Below are positions 26,411 to 33,609 of a stretch of 64,000 nt of DNA, one piece after another (position 1 is the stretch's first letter; each line of letters begins with the position of its first letter). The notes beneath the pieces were generated by a model. It searched no databases. It had not been told where the DNA came from and was given only the letters and a program-made list of their open reading frames with translations. The translations under genes and the position numbers were made by a program. The DNA is from Proteobacteria bacterium ST_bin11 (GTDB lineage: Bacteria > Pseudomonadota > Gammaproteobacteria > Methylococcales > Methylomonadaceae). The stretch is from the NCBI GenBank assembly GCA_002083615.1, contig MSXO01000010.1:22426-86425 (forward strand), in the 5' to 3' direction.

Positions 26411-28006
26411 TCAGAACTGAAAATAAAGGAATTCAGACTTACTAGCTGAAGCCATATAACTCAATGCCATATAAAAAAGCACTCCATATAACGCTCCTTG
26501 AAATTTTGTAGGTTTCCACTCAAAACCGAATAACCGGCTTCGCGAAGCCCCGCTAAACTCGTTATTAACTACAGCTGAGTCCTCCACATACTCCAGCGTT
26601 GGTCGAAAACGTTGCATAGTTTGATAGGTATTTGGCGCTAAAAAAACCAAGCAAAGCCCTAATAGAATTTGAAGCATCGCTATATGCACAACCGGCCCCA
26701 AAATCGGCGAAAATCCACCAAGGCTAACATCGCAATGCAACAGTTGCGAAATGGCAGGGAGATACTTAGCAAAAACTTGGTGCACAGAAACACCATTCAA
26801 ACCGGCCATTCCACTGAGGAGGTCAAGTGCAGCAATCAGGCTCTCAGCACGAAAAAAAACCCAACCGATTACTACTGCTAAAAAGGTTAATATTCCGCTG
26901 ATTAAATTAGAGAATTTACCTGTGAAACTTATACCCATAACTTGGGCTATATTACGCCAACCATGGTTTATCATAAGATATAAACCATGCATACCTCCCC
27001 AAACAATAAACGTCCATCCTGCGCCATGCCATAGGCCACCGAGCACCATCGTAATCATCAGATTAAAGTATCTGCGAACTTTAGTATTGCGACCCCCCCC
27101 CAAGGGGATATACAAATAATCGCGAAGAAATCGCGATAAAGTCATATGCCATCGCCGCCAAAACTCTATTATGCTAGTGGCCTTATATGGGGAATTGAAA
27201 TTCATCGGAAGCCGCACATTGAACATTAGCGAAAGTCCAACAGCCATATCAGAATATGCTGAAAAGTCGAAATATAACTGAAGTGTGTAGGACAACGCCC
27301 CTACCCAAGACTCAACAAACATAGGCTGGCGACCAGCCTGCACAGCATCAAAAATAGGTGAAGAGAATTCTGCCATGGAATCAGCAATAGCCACCTTTTT
27401 GAATAAGCCGAGCGCGAATATTGCCAGCCCCACTGAAACATTTTCCCAGTTAACTTGGCATGTAGTTCGTCTAGCAAACTGCGGCATCATCTCTTTATGA
27501 TGCAATACAGGCCCGGCAATAAGATGAGGAAAGTAGGTTACAAACAATAGGTAGTGGATGAAATTATATTCCTTTACTTTACCCTGATAAGTATCTACTA
27601 AAAAAGCAATTTGAGTAAACGTAAAGAAGGAAATACCAAGAGGTAAAAACACTTCTCTGACTGGGACCTCAGCTCCAATTAGGTGATTTAGGTTTTCAAT
27701 AAGGAAGTTAGAATATTTAAAATGTCCAAGTAGAAGAAGATTAATTACGATAGCTCCTATTAGCAACCATTTTGACCGATTAACAATCTGAAGACCATTC
27801 CCTATTAAATAGCCTGCACAATAATTAAAGGCGATAGACATTAAAAGCAGCCCGACAAAACGGACGTCCCACCAACCATAGAAAAACAACGAGGCGGCGG
27901 CAAGCCACAAAGAGGCTAGTTCATGACTGTATTTTCCAATACGGAAAAATCCAAAAAAAACAATTGGAAAAAATGCGAAAATAAAAACATAGGAGTTGAA
28001 TAGCAT
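26411..28006 (-). CDS. MBOAT family O-acyltransferase (AlgI-like)
   Basis: A 531-residue integral membrane acyltransferase of the AlgI/DltB type. Family landmarks: DFSAYSDMAVGLSLMFNV, FWRRWHMTLSRFLRDYLYIP, LGGGRNTKVRR and GGLWHGAGWTFIVWGGMHG, which contains the catalytic His. Such proteins carry acetyl groups across the inner membrane to modify secreted polysaccharides. The C-terminal part from about residue 400 is longer than the AlgI core and contains extra hydrophobic segments. It is paired with the SGNH-like gene downstream. Acetylation of the polymer made by this locus is the natural inference. Confidence 0.92.
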   Translation of the reverse strand: MLFNSYVFIFAFFPIVFFGFFRIGKYSHELASLWLAAASLFFYGWWDVRFVGLLLMSIAFNYCAGYLIGNGLQIVNRSKWLLIGAIVINLLLLGHFKYSNFLIENLNHLIGAEVPVREVFLPLGISFFTFTQIAFLVDTYQGKVKEYNFIHYLLFVTYFPHLIAGPVLHHKEMMPQFARRTTCQVNWENVSVGLAIFALGLFKKVAIADSMAEFSSPIFDAVQAGRQPMFVESWVGALSYTLQLYFDFSAYSDMAVGLSLMFNVRLPMNFNSPYKATSIIEFWRRWHMTLSRFLRDYLYIPLGGGRNTKVRRYFNLMITMVLGGLWHGAGWTFIVWGGMHGLYLMINHGWRNIAQVMGISFTGKFSNLISGILTFLAVVIGWVFFRAESLIAALDLLSGMAGLNGVSVHQVFAKYLPAISQLLHCDVSLGGFSPILGPVVHIAMLQILLGLCLVFLAPNTYQTMQRFRPTLEYVEDSAVVNNEFSGASRSRLFGFEWKPTKFQGALYGVLFYMALSYMASASKSEFLYFQF

Positions 28007-28049
28007 GGCTACGTACTAAACTAGATTGATAATATAATTCATTAAAATG

Positions 28050-28493
28050 TCATTCCGATGTAACTCGACTGTTGGAATGCATTAGTGATAAAACTCGATT
28101 GAAGATAACCACAGCAAACACAGCTCCGCAAATATCAGCCAATAGATCGAAAGGACTACCTGCTCGAAGCGGAACAGTCATCTGATAGACCTCTTCAACA
28201 ATTCCCACTAGCGTTGAGAGCAACAAAGGTAGGGAGAATAAAGGGATTGGCCGTACGCCTAAGAAGCTGAGCCTAGCTATACAGAGCAAGGATGCCAATA
28301 CGCTGAACGCCAAAAAATGCGCAACTTTATCCAGACCAGATATTTCGTTGATAATTTTTGCGGGGGGCTGTGACGATTCCGCGAACAAAACCCCTACCCA
28401 GGCAACGCTCAAAAGAATAAACAGTATTGCCAGATAGCGGTTGCCTTGAAATTTAGCCATTACCTTATTGGTTTGCGTTTTAAGGCTGTGCAT
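28050..28493 (-). CDS. VanZ-like family protein
   Basis: A 147-residue membrane protein with about four helices. VanZ-family features are GLDKVAHFLAFSVLASLL, the EEVYQMTVPLRAGSPFDLLA segment and a final helix ending FNRVL. VanZ-like proteins are common at the edge of polysaccharide loci; their biochemical role is not established. An internal Met at 28460 could be the true start, which would leave the frame free of overlap with the decayed gene upstream. The 14-base overlap at the annotated start is with a pseudogene, so is not informative. Confidence 0.8.
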   Translation of the reverse strand: MHSLKTQTNKVMAKFQGNRYLAILFILLSVAWVGVLFAESSQPPAKIINEISGLDKVAHFLAFSVLASLLCIARLSFLGVRPIPLFSLPLLLSTLVGIVEEVYQMTVPLRAGSPFDLLADICGAVFAVVIFNRVLSLMHSNSRVTSE

Positions 28494-28938
28494 TAACGGA
28501 ATCGACCGAATGCGAAAACCTTTGTTTAAATATGGTGGGAAGAGCTACATGGCACCACCGTTCGTATATTCCGTTTGATGCTTGGCGTCTGTTTGGCTGC
28601 GCAAATCGCCTAACTAGTGACCCGGCTCCGCGAGCAAAATACCTGTTTTCTACCGTGCTTAATTTGTACAGAAAAGATCCGTTTTCCTGCGATTTTTCTG
28701 GTGGCCGCATGCCGGCGGGCAGTAATCTCGGTCCGATAACATCATGTAATCCGCCGAAACGAAACACTGGTTGATCGAGAGTACTTACTTCCGCATCATT
28801 TAGGGTCTGGATTGCGAGATATTTTACGGCGATGAAATTAATGGCTTCTTGCCAAGCTGCATGCAGTCGAGTCTGATGCCGCCAACATTCTTGTAGTGCT
28901 GGCCGACGTTTAAATTCTATACCTTGCAGTTTATTCAT
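28480..28938 (-). pseudogene. decayed HEPN-type nucleotidyltransferase substrate-binding protein
   Basis: The first 95 or so residues (LQGIEFKRRPALQECWRH, then DQPVFRFGGLHDVIGPRLLP) match the helical HEPN partner of MNT-type nucleotidyltransferases. After FLYKLSTVE, near position 28650, the frame turns to Arg/Gln-rich sequence without the expected LRNxxxHEY end. Another frame (GILLAE, then LGDLRSQTD) partly resumes the pattern but has stops. A frameshift followed by decay is the best reading. Its start overlaps the stop of the nucleotidyltransferase remnant by four bases, the usual arrangement of this two-gene module. Confidence 0.6.
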
Positions 28939-29240
28939 AAGGCAATCGCAGTCTGTTCCGCGATTCGCTGAATAGGCTGTTGTTCTTGCCCCACTTCCGG
29001 CGCAAATACTAAATCGGTACGCTGTTCGCCAAGTGTCTGTTTAGCTTTAACGAGAAATCGTAATTTGGCATCCAAGGTTTGATCAAGGGTTTGATTAAAT
29101 CCTTGTACACACAAATCCCTGTAGCCGTCAGGTCTAGTATCGTCTGTTCGAGAGACATACCATTGCAAGCTTGCTGGCGTTACAAACACGTCAGCTCCGA
29201 TGGTCTTTAGGATGTCCGCGTGTTGTTGCGTCAATCGCAT
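28935..29240 (-). pseudogene. decayed MNT-type minimal nucleotidyltransferase
   Basis: A 101-residue frame matching MntA-like minimal nucleotidyltransferases end to end: MRLTQQHADILK at the start, SRTDDTRPDGYRDL at the catalytic region and PIQRIAEQTAIAL at the end. The family has a GS motif followed by DxD; here the glycine is Val (YVSRTDD) and the DxD position reads GYRDL, so both catalytic elements are lost. The frame is still open, but the protein should be inactive. In intact systems the nucleotidyltransferase AMPylates and neutralises the HEPN toxin. Confidence 0.6.
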
Positions 29241-29426
29241 GGTTTATGTCCGTGTATTGCAGCGCCACTTGTTTGCCGTGGATGTCTATGATTCATTTTT
29301 TGGCCTCTAGACCCCCGTTATCGATTTCTGTTGGGCGGGTCTAAAGCTTGTTGAGATACCCGCTTATAAGTTAAAGCAAGCTCTTCGCCCTTGATACTGA
29401 ATAACACTAAGTTAACAACTTGTAGG

Positions 29427-29444
29427 TACGAATTTATTCGCACT
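29427..29444. repeat. REP-like palindrome GTACGAAT-TT-ATTCGCAC
   Basis: Eight-base arms with one mismatch and a two-base centre. GTGCGAAT...ATTCGCAC palindromes are frequent intergenic repeats in related bacteria (recalled, not searched). Only one copy was noticed in this window. Confidence 0.45.
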
Positions 29445-29582
29445 ATGGGCGGCAAAGGTCGAAAGAATTCGACATTTCAGCCTATTTAACTCTCGACTTA
29501 CCGGCCTTGCCTTCATACCCAAAGGGCATAAAAGAGCGAATTTGGGTTAGGGAATCAAAACGAGTAAGTCACCTTATGGCGC

Positions 29583-29662
29583 ACTTTACAAATTGGTTCC
29601 AACCAGACTCTCAGAGTACAGGACTTTACAAATTGGTTCCAACCAGACTCTCAGAGTACAGG
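29583..29662. repeat. perfect 40-bp tandem duplication (two copies)
   Basis: The 40-base unit that begins ACTTTACAAATTGGTTCCAA and ends GAGTACAGG occurs at 29583-29622 and again, without gap or mismatch, at 29623-29662. Identity implies a recent slippage or unequal exchange. No gene is carried. Confidence 0.95.
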
Positions 29663-29749
29663 TGATTGGACAGGCTACCCCGACCGGAATCAATAAAATA
29701 CTGTTCCGTGCTGAGCCTGTCTAAGGACTTAGCCAGAGCTTCCATCTTA

Positions 29750-29790
29750 ATTCCCCTCAGCCTAACCCTCTCCCGCAAGGAGATGGAGCT
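29750..29790. repeat. single CTCTCCC-family palindrome unit
   Basis: A CCCCTCAGCC flank followed by CCCTCTCCC-GCAA-GGAGATGG, a hairpin with one mismatch. It has the flank-hairpin orientation, like the units at 32324 and 32904. It lies 20 bases beyond the stop of the minus-strand sugar transferase gene and could help terminate it. Confidence 0.65.
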
Positions 29791-29810
29791 AAAAAGAGAA
29801 GAGCTTTTAG

Positions 29811-31232
29811 TCAATAAGCCTGCTGCCCTACAAATCCTTTGAAAATAGTCAATATCACAATCTTTAGATCCAAAATGACCGACCACTGACGGATGTATTC
29901 CAGGTCGTGGTGTATCCGTCTCTCCATTTTGTCGATGGTTTCAGTTTCGCCGCGACAGCCGCTGATTTGCGCCAAGCCGGTTATGCCGGGTTTCATTTTA
30001 TGCCGCAGCATGTAACCCTGGATTTGTTTGCGGTAGTACTCGTTGTGAGCCACCGCATGGGGCCGTGGGCCGACTACGGACATGGTACCGCTCAATACAT
30101 TTAAAAACTGTGGCAATTCGTCTAATGAGGTGCGACGAAGAAAACCGCCCAAGGGCGTGACGCGGCTGTCGTTGGCTGTGGCTTGTTTGACGTTGTCCCC
30201 ATTTTCGCACACCGACATCGACCGAAACTTCCATACTTCAATTTGTTCACCCTTCACACCATAGCGCATTTGCTTAAAGATGACAGGGCCTGGCGATGTA
30301 ATCTTTATGGCAAGGGCGATGAACAACATTGGTATAGCAATAAGCGGCAGAATGAGCGCGCACAATAATAGGTCTTCGAGGCGTTTGACTGCGCCGTCCA
30401 GTGAGGAATTTAAGGGCGTATCAAATACACTGACCACCGGAATCCCTTTTACGCTGCTTAGCTTGGACTGCATCAAGTTAAAGGTAAAAAAGTCCGGAAC
30501 AATGTTTACCGATACGGTGCTATCCGCCAACTCTCGGATCAATTGATTAATGCGCTTTTCCGCACGCAAGGGCAGGGTGATGTAGATATGATCTATCTCT
30601 CCTCGCTGTGCTCTGTCCAGTAAATCTTTAAAGTCGCCGACTATGACATCGACCATGTCTTCATCAAGCCTACGCTGTTTGTTCTCGATACGATCATCGA
30701 AGAATCCGAGAAAGCTGTAGCCCAGCCATGGCATTTCAGTAAGCGCAACATTTAGGCGCTTGCCCAGCGAGTTGCCACCTAAAATGGCGTAATTGCGGGT
30801 ATTTAGGCCATTCATCCGCAAGTAAGACAAGGTCGAGCGGCGTAGCGAGTGCAACATGATGATGCTAAGCGGCGCTAGCGGAAGCCAGAGCTCTAATACT
30901 TGCCGCGAGTATTCAAACCCTAAGTCGAATACGAAAAAACTACTGCCAATCAGCGCAAAAGCAAATACCCAAGAAAACAAGATGCGAACTGCGTCATCGA
31001 ATAGGGGATCGCCGCGCCAACCGTGATAGATTTCTTGATGCTCGGCAAAAATACCGAACAACACGGTGCAGACAATGAATAGCCCCAGGTATTCGCGACC
31101 AAACGTCTCACCATAAATATCTATCGAGATATATAGCGTGATGAAAATCAACGCGGTGTCCATGGCCCGTTTAATGCTCTGCAATTCGGGTTGTAGCGGC
31201 CTGATAAATCCTTTTGGGCGAAACTGGTTCAT
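29811..31232 (-). CDS. undecaprenyl-phosphate sugar-1-phosphate transferase (WcaJ-like)
   Basis: Initiates repeat-unit synthesis by moving a hexose-1-phosphate, usually glucose-1-phosphate, to undecaprenyl phosphate. The 473-residue length matches full-length WcaJ-type enzymes: four or five N-terminal helices (to about residue 130), a CoA-binding-like middle domain with YAILGGNSLGKRLN near 147, and the C-terminal catalytic domain from about 285 with RLEDLLLCALILPLIAIPML, KSPG-type ITSPGPVIFKQMRYG, WKFRSM, RRTSLDELPQFLNVL and VGPRPHAVAHNE. It is the first gene of the minus-strand polysaccharide block and probably follows a promoter in 31233-31532. Confidence 0.95.
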   Translation of the reverse strand: MNQFRPKGFIRPLQPELQSIKRAMDTALIFITLYISIDIYGETFGREYLGLFIVCTVLFGIFAEHQEIYHGWRGDPLFDDAVRILFSWVFAFALIGSSFFVFDLGFEYSRQVLELWLPLAPLSIIMLHSLRRSTLSYLRMNGLNTRNYAILGGNSLGKRLNVALTEMPWLGYSFLGFFDDRIENKQRRLDEDMVDVIVGDFKDLLDRAQRGEIDHIYITLPLRAEKRINQLIRELADSTVSVNIVPDFFTFNLMQSKLSSVKGIPVVSVFDTPLNSSLDGAVKRLEDLLLCALILPLIAIPMLFIALAIKITSPGPVIFKQMRYGVKGEQIEVWKFRSMSVCENGDNVKQATANDSRVTPLGGFLRRTSLDELPQFLNVLSGTMSVVGPRPHAVAHNEYYRKQIQGYMLRHKMKPGITGLAQISGCRGETETIDKMERRIHHDLEYIRQWSVILDLKIVILTIFKGFVGQQAY

Positions 31233-31532
31233 ATCAAATATACTGGTTAGCTTAATGAGTACATCATTTGCTGCCTGATTATAGGACTTTAAGCCAAAAT
31301 TATTTCAGCTTAATGAAAGTTTAATAAAAGCCCGCATTGACAACTAACCCCCTTTGCACTGGTGGTGCTTGTTGCCCGCGTTGCCTATTCGCAATACCTC
31401 AAGCCTGAGAATTAATATCCAAAAACAGACCAAAACAATAACAGCACTCCCAAAACACTTTACCAGGTCTTGCCAAGCTGACCAATAAAAACGCCACCCT
31501 TAACCAAGTAAACAGACTATTTCATAATCCTC
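31233..31532. promoter_or_regulatory. divergent promoter region of the polysaccharide block and pyrF
   Basis: 300 bases between two divergent starts. No gene is seen. Both promoters must be here; a TTGACA at 31337-31342 is present but lacks a good -10 at normal spacing, so no promoter is assigned with confidence. Confidence 0.45.
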
Positions 31533-32258
31533 ATGTCAGATTCTTTTATATCAACTAAAGCCATCCCTGTCCGCGAACGCCTGATTATGGCTTTGGATGT
31601 ATCCAGCATTGCCGAGGCGCAAGCATTAGTCGAAGAGTTGAATGATTCGGTGATTTTTTACAAAGTGGGTATGGAGCTGTTCATGTCCGGCGATTACTTC
31701 GGCTTTATCGAGTGGCTGAAAGCTCGTGATAAAAAAGTGTTTGTCGATCTTAAGTTTTTTGACATTCCCGCTACGGTGGGCCGAGCGATTAAAGCGTTGA
31801 GTAGTAAAGGCGTGGATTTAGCCACTATCCATGGCAACGATTCGATTATGGAAGCGGCGGCTGCAGAAAAAGGCGACTTAAAAGTCTTGGCGGTCACCGC
31901 ATTAACCAGCCTGGATCGCGGCGATTTAGACGACTTGGGCTTTAAGTGCGACGTGCGCGAATTGGTGCTATCGCGCGCAAAACGTGCGTTGCAGATTGGC
32001 TGCGACGGCATTGTTTCGTCGGGCCTGGAAGTCGCGATGATTCGGGAGACGTTGGGAGAGAAGTTATTGGTGATCACCCCCGGCATCCGACCGGTTGATA
32101 ACCGTGAAGACGACGATCAAAAACGCGCGGTCAGCGTCGAGCAAGCCATTCAAAACGGCGCTGATTACCTAGTGGTAGGCAGACCTATCCGCGATGCGGC
32201 TGACCGTAAAGCGATGGCGGAAAAAATCCAGGGACAGATTGCTGCGCAGTTTGGTTGA
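31533..32258 (+). CDS. pyrF: orotidine 5'-phosphate decarboxylase
   Basis: Last step of de novo UMP synthesis: decarboxylates OMP. The 241-residue TIM barrel shows RLIMALDVSS at the N-terminus, the catalytic FVDLKFFDIPATV (DxKxxDIPxT) near residue 72, an ATIHG strand, LLVITPGIRP and the phosphate-gripping DYLVVGRPI near the C-terminus. All catalytic residues appear present. It is transcribed alone, followed 65 bases later by the first palindrome of the DUF559 element. Confidence 0.96.
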   Translation: MSDSFISTKAIPVRERLIMALDVSSIAEAQALVEELNDSVIFYKVGMELFMSGDYFGFIEWLKARDKKVFVDLKFFDIPATVGRAIKALSSKGVDLATIHGNDSIMEAAAAEKGDLKVLAVTALTSLDRGDLDDLGFKCDVRELVLSRAKRALQIGCDGIVSSGLEVAMIRETLGEKLLVITPGIRPVDNREDDDQKRAVSVEQAIQNGADYLVVGRPIRDAADRKAMAEKIQGQIAAQFG

Positions 32259-32323
32259 GTGTTTGCGTTAATCCGGGTTTAGTTAGCTTGAGGGGTAAAA
32301 AATTTAATTTTGCCGGGACTTTT

Positions 32324-32461
32324 AACTCCCCTCACCCCCGCCCTCTCCCGGAGGGAGAGGGAGTTACCTTGCCGATCTATGTTGGGGCGACCCTAATTTC
32401 GTCTAGTGAACAAAAATACCGGCATTCCCCCTCTCCCTGCGGGAGAGGGGGGTGAGGGAAT
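32324..32461. repeat. inverted pair of CTCTCCC-family palindromes upstream of DUF559 gene
   Basis: Left unit 32324-32365: a CCCCTCACCCC flank then CCCTCTCCC-GGA-GGGAGAGGG (32341-32361), nine-base perfect arms. Right unit 32424-32461: CCCCCTCTCCC-TGC-GGGAGAGGGGG (32427-32451), eleven-base perfect arms, followed by a GTGAGGG flank. The units face each other about 60 bases apart, as REPIN halves do. The right unit ends 20 bases before the DUF559 ATG. Confidence 0.85.
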
Positions 32462-32480
32462 CCAAAAAAAGGCTCTTGCA

Positions 32481-32828
32481 ATGAAAGAATTGGCCCGTTC
32501 ACTCCGCAAAAATCAAACCGACGCCGAGCGAGTGATTTGGCAACAGCTCAGGAATCGGCAATTGCTGGGATGTAAATTTCGCAGACAGCAGGTTATCGGC
32601 CCATTTATCGTTGATTTTGTCTGCTTGGAACCCCAGTTGGTGATTGAAATTGACGGCGGGCAGCATGCCGATCAACGGGAATACGATCAAAACAGAAGTC
32701 AGTATTTACAACAGGTGGGATATACAGTCCTAAGATTTTGGAATAACGAGGTTTTACAATACACCCCTGCCGTGATGGAAGCCATTCATCTGACTATTCT
32801 TGAGTTAAAAGATACAGTAAAAACTTAG
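32481..32828 (+). CDS. DUF559 endonuclease-like protein
   Basis: A 115-residue protein of the DUF559 family, which has a restriction-endonuclease/Vsr-like (PD-(D/E)XK) fold. N-terminal KELARSLRKNQTDAE and WQQLRNRQL lead to the core CKFRRQQVIGPFIVDFVC and LVIEIDGGQH, where Asp and the E-x-D pair are the candidate metal ligands, then GYTVLRFWNNEVL. The ATG at 32481 is chosen because the 25 extra codons of the longer frame are simply translated palindrome. Inverted palindrome pairs flank the gene on both sides. Its cellular role is not established; involvement in movement or maintenance of the palindromes is inference. Confidence 0.85.
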   Translation: MKELARSLRKNQTDAERVIWQQLRNRQLLGCKFRRQQVIGPFIVDFVCLEPQLVIEIDGGQHADQREYDQNRSQYLQQVGYTVLRFWNNEVLQYTPAVMEAIHLTILELKDTVKT

Positions 32829-32835
32829 GAAAATA

Positions 32836-32941
32836 ACTCCCTCTCCTGATGGAGAGGGCTGGGGTGAGGAGAATTGATTAAGGTGAATTTCCTATTTTTT
32901 AAGTTCCTCACCCCCTCCTTCTCCCGATGATAGAAGGGGGA
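32836..32941. repeat. inverted pair of CTCTCCC-family palindromes downstream of DUF559 gene
   Basis: Left unit 32836-32875: CCCTCTCC-TGAT-GGAGAGGG (32839-32858), eight-base perfect arms, followed by CTGGGGTGAGGAGAATT. Right unit 32904-32941: a CCTCACCCC flank then CCTTCTCCCGATGATAGAAGG, an imperfect hairpin. The units are oriented away from each other, the mirror of the upstream pair and the same order as the gene-less pair after gltA. Confidence 0.8.
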
Positions 32942-33054
32942 TTCCTTTAATATTTAGAGCCCTTCAAAAGCTAACGCCCGACATCTAAAATTTAACTCCC
33001 TGCAAAAAGTGGGCATAATGCTCCGGTTTTTAATGCGAGAATCCAGCCAAGGCA

Positions 33055-33609
33055 ATGAAACCAGCGGCAAATATCTATTTGATCGGCCTGATGGGTGTGG
33101 GCAAAACCACGATAGGCAAGCAGCTTGCTAAAGCCTTGCAATGGCCTTTCTACGACAGCGATAGAGTTATCGAGGAATGTACGGGTGTCGATATTCCCAC
33201 TATCTTCTCTTATGAAGGCGAAGAAGGCTTCCGGCTGCGCGAACAGACCGTGATCCAGCATTTATCGGCGTTGCAAGGGGTAGTGATGGCCACCGGCGGC
33301 GGCGCGGTGTTAATGCCGAACAATCGGTCCAGACTAAAAGAAAACGGCTTCGTGGTTTATCTGCACTGTTCTATCGATAAAATCCTGCATCGCACCAAAC
33401 ACGACACCCAACGCCCGCTATTGCGCACAGACAACCCCAGACAACGCCTGCAAACCCTGCTGGCGCAACGTGACCCGCTGTATACAGAATGCGCCGACTT
33501 TAAAATCGACTCCGGCGTACTCCCGACTAAAACCGTGGTTAAAACCATTTTGCAGCAATATCAGGCTGCTTTAGAAGATCATGAAAGAATTGCAAGTTGC
33601 ACTAAATAA
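33055..33609 (+). CDS. aroK: shikimate kinase
   Basis: Phosphorylates shikimate at the 3-position in the chorismate pathway. The 184-residue protein has a Walker A loop GLMGVGKTTIGKQ near residue 12, the shikimate-binding FYDSDRVIEE, EGFRLREQTVI and ATGGGAVL near residue 80, and an Arg-rich lid (HDTQRPLLRTDNPR). All are as expected for AroK. It overlaps aroB by 29 bases, so the two are translationally linked. This aroK-aroB-damX order is conserved in gammaproteobacteria. Confidence 0.96.
   Translation: MKPAANIYLIGLMGVGKTTIGKQLAKALQWPFYDSDRVIEECTGVDIPTIFSYEGEEGFRLREQTVIQHLSALQGVVMATGGGAVLMPNNRSRLKENGFVVYLHCSIDKILHRTKHDTQRPLLRTDNPRQRLQTLLAQRDPLYTECADFKIDSGVLPTKTVVKTILQQYQAALEDHERIASCTK

Larger units (their letters stand above)
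29241..29810. other. 570-base repeat-rich intergenic region
   Basis: No gene is visible. It contains a REP-like palindrome (29427-29444), a perfect 40-base tandem duplication (29583-29662) and one CTCTCCC-family palindrome unit (29750-29790). It lies between the decayed toxin-antitoxin pair and the end of the initiating sugar transferase gene, and looks like a landing zone for small repeats. Confidence 0.6.

Noticed and set aside
32255..32455. Open frame spanning the palindromes upstream of the DUF559 gene
   Set aside because: Its sequence is translated repeat DNA (SPSPCGRGG-like) and it overlaps the pyrF end and the DUF559 element; no ribosome-binding site.
32324..32941. CRISPR-like array
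   Set aside because: The repeats are self-palindromic in alternating orientation with a gene between them; there are no regular spacers or direct repeats.
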